Below are positions 61,111-64,000 of a stretch of DNA of 64,000 bases, in pieces. Each line of letters starts with the position of its first letter. The stretch's first letter is position 1. Made by a program: the position numbers and the translations under genes. The stretch is from positions 51,513,665 through 51,577,664 of the forward strand of contig NC_065570.1 in assembly GCF_937616625.2 (NCBI RefSeq), written 5' to 3'. The notes under the pieces were generated by a model that had not been told where the DNA came from, searched no databases, and saw nothing but the letters and a program-made list of their open reading frames with translations. This DNA comes from Mercurialis annua. Its lineage: Eukaryota; Streptophyta; Magnoliopsida; Malpighiales; Euphorbiaceae.

Positions 61111-62936
61111 TCTATATAATAGTATAAAAGTGAACCCAAAACACTGTTCATGAACAGTGTTTTGGGTTCACTTTACTAAAAGCCCCTCATAATGTAGTAA
61201 TAATTTCATATTCTAATACTATATTCAAAGCTATTTGTATGCCTATTTATGTAACTTCATCTACAATCCCATATAAATGTCCATGTTTTTCTATTATATT
61301 ATAATAAGCCCAATTGCAAGTGGATTTTCTCTTTATGATAAGACCATAATTATAGAGATAATTACACAATTAACACTCAATAAAATGATGCCGTTTTATT
61401 TGTTGGATGGAAAGGTCTATGTATTGTCGAGTGAAATGTGTTGTTTTATAAAAATTCAATTTTAATTTTTTTTTTTACAAAGAACTACTCTTTGATATTA
61501 TTTCTCTTTTTTACAATAATTTCAAAATTATTTATACTATGGATGTCTATTGTTAATTTCTATATTTTCTAATTTAAAGAGTCAATTTTATTTTTATTTT
61601 TAAATTTCTTTTGCTAAAATTAGTTTTGCACGGATTATGAATTATAAAAGTTTAATTTTTTTAATTAAAAAATCATTAAACAATATCATATCATAACTTT
61701 GACGTTTATGTTTATCCTTAATTTTAAAATTGGTGTCTAAGTTTATTCTTGAACTTAATATTCAAGTTTATAAAGTTTTTAGTATATAAGACAAAAAAAT
61801 CATATATATATAACATTAAAAGAAAAATTATACCTAATTTTTATTACCTATCAATTTTATTATTAGTTTTCCATATTCACATTTCACCTCTCGCTCTCTT
61901 TTATTTTTAGTGTTTATAACAAAAGAAATAAAATTCATATATAATAAAATAGATCATGTGATGATGAATATCTTAGAAGTGGTATTTATTCATGATTTTG
62001 CTATTATTTTGAATTTTTGGTTGGTAAATTTTTGAATTTAGCTTAATCGACGACGTGTTCTATTAAATAGGTTTCAAACTCAATGTTGATGTGCTGAAAC
62101 TGAAATATAAATTAAGGAGTTAATTTTATTTTAATTGTTTGATTCTTTATTATATGGTTTATTAATAATTTTATTTTTCTTAAATTGAATCAGATTATTT
62201 TTGATACGATTAAAAGACGTATAAGATTTTGAATCATATTTTTTTTCCAAAAATTATCTACAATTTTCATGTCAATATTTTATTTTCCATATATTTTTAT
62301 CATTTATTTCCATTTTAACATAATTTTAGTTTGCTTCGGTTGAATTGCACCGAATTGGCGCACTTCTAACAACATACATATTTTAGTTTTTATTTTTTTA
62401 TTTAAATTTTATTTTTTCGAATCTTTTTATTTTTGATTTTAGTTGTCTTTTTTTAATTTTTTGGTTTTTTGATATAACACGAGTTTCGTTAATGAAGATC
62501 GATCAACAAGATAGAGTTTTGAATAAAAACTAAATTTTATTGAAAAACTAAATTTTTGAAGTTAAAGATAAATTTGGATTCTATTGATCTATATAGTTGT
62601 ATTTTTAAAAAAATTAGAATTGAGTTGGAAATTTTATTACGTACGAAAATAATGTTATGGGGTTATTGAAACTGATATTACAATAATTTGATGTGGAATA
62701 CATATTGACTAATTAGTTGTATTGATGAAATAAAGAAGCTATTTTCAACTAAAATATATTAATAATAAAAAAATTAATTATCTCCTTTTAGTATTTATAT
62801 ATAGCTAACTTGCTATTATAAAATACTTAATTAATGTTACATATTATTTATTCATTTTATTCAAATTTTAATGTGTTTGTTTTTTCGAATAGAAATATAA
62901 ATTCTGATGCGAAGCGAAGCGAGGGTTTCGTACTAG
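61111..62936 (+). mobile_element. Non-autonomous Helitron-like element, 1.8 kb
   Basis: The left end TCTATATAATAGTATAAAAG begins after an A (61110). The right end contains gatgcgaagcgaagcgaggg, then tttcgtaCTAG ending at 62936, followed by T. TC at 5', CTAG at 3' after a GC-rich segment in AT-rich DNA, and an A/T insertion point are Helitron features. A perfect 48-bp palindrome starts 16 bases in from the left end (61127-61174). No Rep/helicase coding region is present; the interior is AT-rich with chance frames only. Confidence 0.6.
61127..61174. repeat. 48-bp perfect palindrome near the Helitron 5' end
   Basis: 61127-61150 and 61151-61174 are exact reverse complements with no spacer (centre acactgttca/tgaacagtgt). 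The outer part reads aaagtgaacccaaa. It can extrude as a cruciform or form a 24-bp hairpin in RNA. Confidence 0.97.
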
Positions 62937-63301
62937 TATAATATAATTTGGACAATAGTTTAGCCATGGCGGCGGTAATGAGAGCTCTGGGAGTCAAAAT
63001 CAATAACATTTTATAAAAAATAATCATTAAAAAATGATAAATTAGAGGAAGAATAAGAAGCACACATGAAGTGAGGAGGCTGTGGAAGGAGGAAACACAT
63101 AAAAATTAAAATTTGTTTTATTTTAATATGCAGAATAAAAAGAAGTGACCACTATTAAATTTCGGTAGGTTTGGAGAGAAAAAAAAAAGAAGCCATGTGG
63201 AGATAACTTTCTTCAAGTGAAAACATGTACATAGTTGAAATACAATATAAAAATTTAGGCTAAAATTAAAGCTCTTGAAAGTTTTGCATATGAATGAAAC
63301 T

Positions 63302-63675
63302 GGGTAATTTTTACCAACCGTCCCTAAACTTTTATCTCTTTTCTCCAATCGCCTTAAATTTTAATTTGTATTCCAGTTGTCTCTGAACTTTAATTTCATA
63401 TCTCAAAGATCTCTAACGTCAATTTTATAATAACTCCGTCCAATTTATTTTTTTATTTCTCCAAATAAACCTCATCTCACCATTTTTAATTTGAACCACC
63501 TAAGTGTCTAGTCACGTTTTCAGGTCAATAAATTGGACAAAGTTATTATAAAAATGACATCAGAAACCTTTGGGATATGAAATTAAAGTTTAAGAACGAC
63601 TGGGGTATGAATTAAAGTTCAAAGACAGTTGAGGAAGAGAGACGAAAGTTTAGGGACATTTAATAAAAATCACCC
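63302..63675. mobile_element. Mutator-type MITE, diverged target duplication
   Basis: The left end gggtaatttttaccaaccgt and right end aataaaaatcaccc pair, followed by gtccctaaacttttatct versus agacgaaagtttagggac. The flanks are aatgaaact (63293-63301) and aataaaacc (63676-63684), a 7-of-9 match. 374 bp, non-coding. Confidence 0.8.
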
Positions 63676-63684
63676 AATAAAACC

Positions 63685-64000
63685 AGTAAAAAATTTCCCT
63701 CTCAACTATCTTCTTTTCCTTTTACAAACCTTAATAGTCTCTTCTAGGGAAAGTTGATTTTTAACTAATTTTTAGTTAAAAATCACCTCCTCACACTCAA
63801 ATTTTCTTATAAATCCTATAAAATAAAGGCTAATACATTAAAAACTCCCGACATTTTAAGCCCTTCTCAATTCTACTCAAACGTTGAAAATTGATCAATT
63901 TTACCCTATTTTGCAATTTCTCGTTTCAATTGTACCCTAATTTTTAAATTTTTCACAATTTTTTTATTTAAATGATGAAATCATTTAATTTACTAAATTT
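63685..64000. other. AT-rich right edge with possible start of another TIR element
   Basis: From about 63825 the phrase taaaggctaatacattaaaaactcccgacatttt, with cccttctcaattctactca, is like the left halves of the MITEs above. Its right half would lie outside the window. No gene is seen. Confidence 0.35.

Noticed and set aside
61127..61174. microRNA precursor from the 48-bp palindrome
   Set aside because: No loop and arms of only 24 bases, and it lies in a transposon end; plant precursors are longer with a loop and mismatches.

Overview
The window is nuclear DNA from a flowering plant, most likely a core eudicot. It is very AT-rich, its genes are split by GT-AG introns, and the families are plant-specific (S-domain receptor kinase, PB1-Raf kinase, DUF1644, PRMT10). 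Plant repeats fill the gaps: Stowaway and Mutator-type MITEs, Helitrons, a CACTA element, tRNA-derived SINEs and LINE pieces. I cannot name the species.

Layout. Bases 1-83 hold the first codons of a minus-strand gene that runs off the left edge, possibly a PINOID2-like AGC kinase. Bases 84-12146 carry no intact gene, only MITEs, SINEs and two LINE fragments, one with a clear target-site duplication. A seven-exon S-domain receptor kinase (minus, 12147-16633) can be spliced to an open 796-residue frame. A broken copy of a promoter plus first exon (18490-18840) lies 1.6 kb upstream of the intact parent, a small DnaJ-type zinc-finger gene (20259-20727). A mitochondrial SDH4-like fragment follows near 21.6 kb.

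The gene-rich core is 24-50 kb. It holds a PB1-domain Raf-like kinase (24014-28093, +), a DUF1644 zinc-binding protein (29759-30790, +), a DeSI-type PPPDE peptidase (33706-36015, +), an acyl-protein thioesterase-like hydrolase (40840-37234, -), an At5g20050-type receptor-like kinase (43425-42067, -) and PRMT10 (46167-49287, +). A possible 72-residue membrane protein (50893-51111, +) follows. The hydrolase and the receptor-like kinase are also neighbours by locus number in Arabidopsis (At5g20060/At5g20050), so this is probably conserved gene order. These genes look like independent housekeeping or signalling loci, not one pathway.

The right third (51-64 kb) is transposon territory. The standout is a 4.3-kb CACTA element (54236-58536) with near-perfect inverted ends and a TAG duplication on both sides. 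Inside it are pieces, introns included, of at least four unrelated host genes: threonyl-tRNA synthetase, a WLM-domain protease, a CAD1-like MACPF protein and squalene epoxidase. Two short Helitron-like elements flank it (53365-53933, -; 61111-62936, +). Several MITEs across the window share GGG/GGC-starting ends and 9-bp AT-rich target duplications, which marks them as Mutator-derived.

Exon boundaries were read by hand from GT/AG sites and reading-frame continuity. No transcript or database evidence was available.
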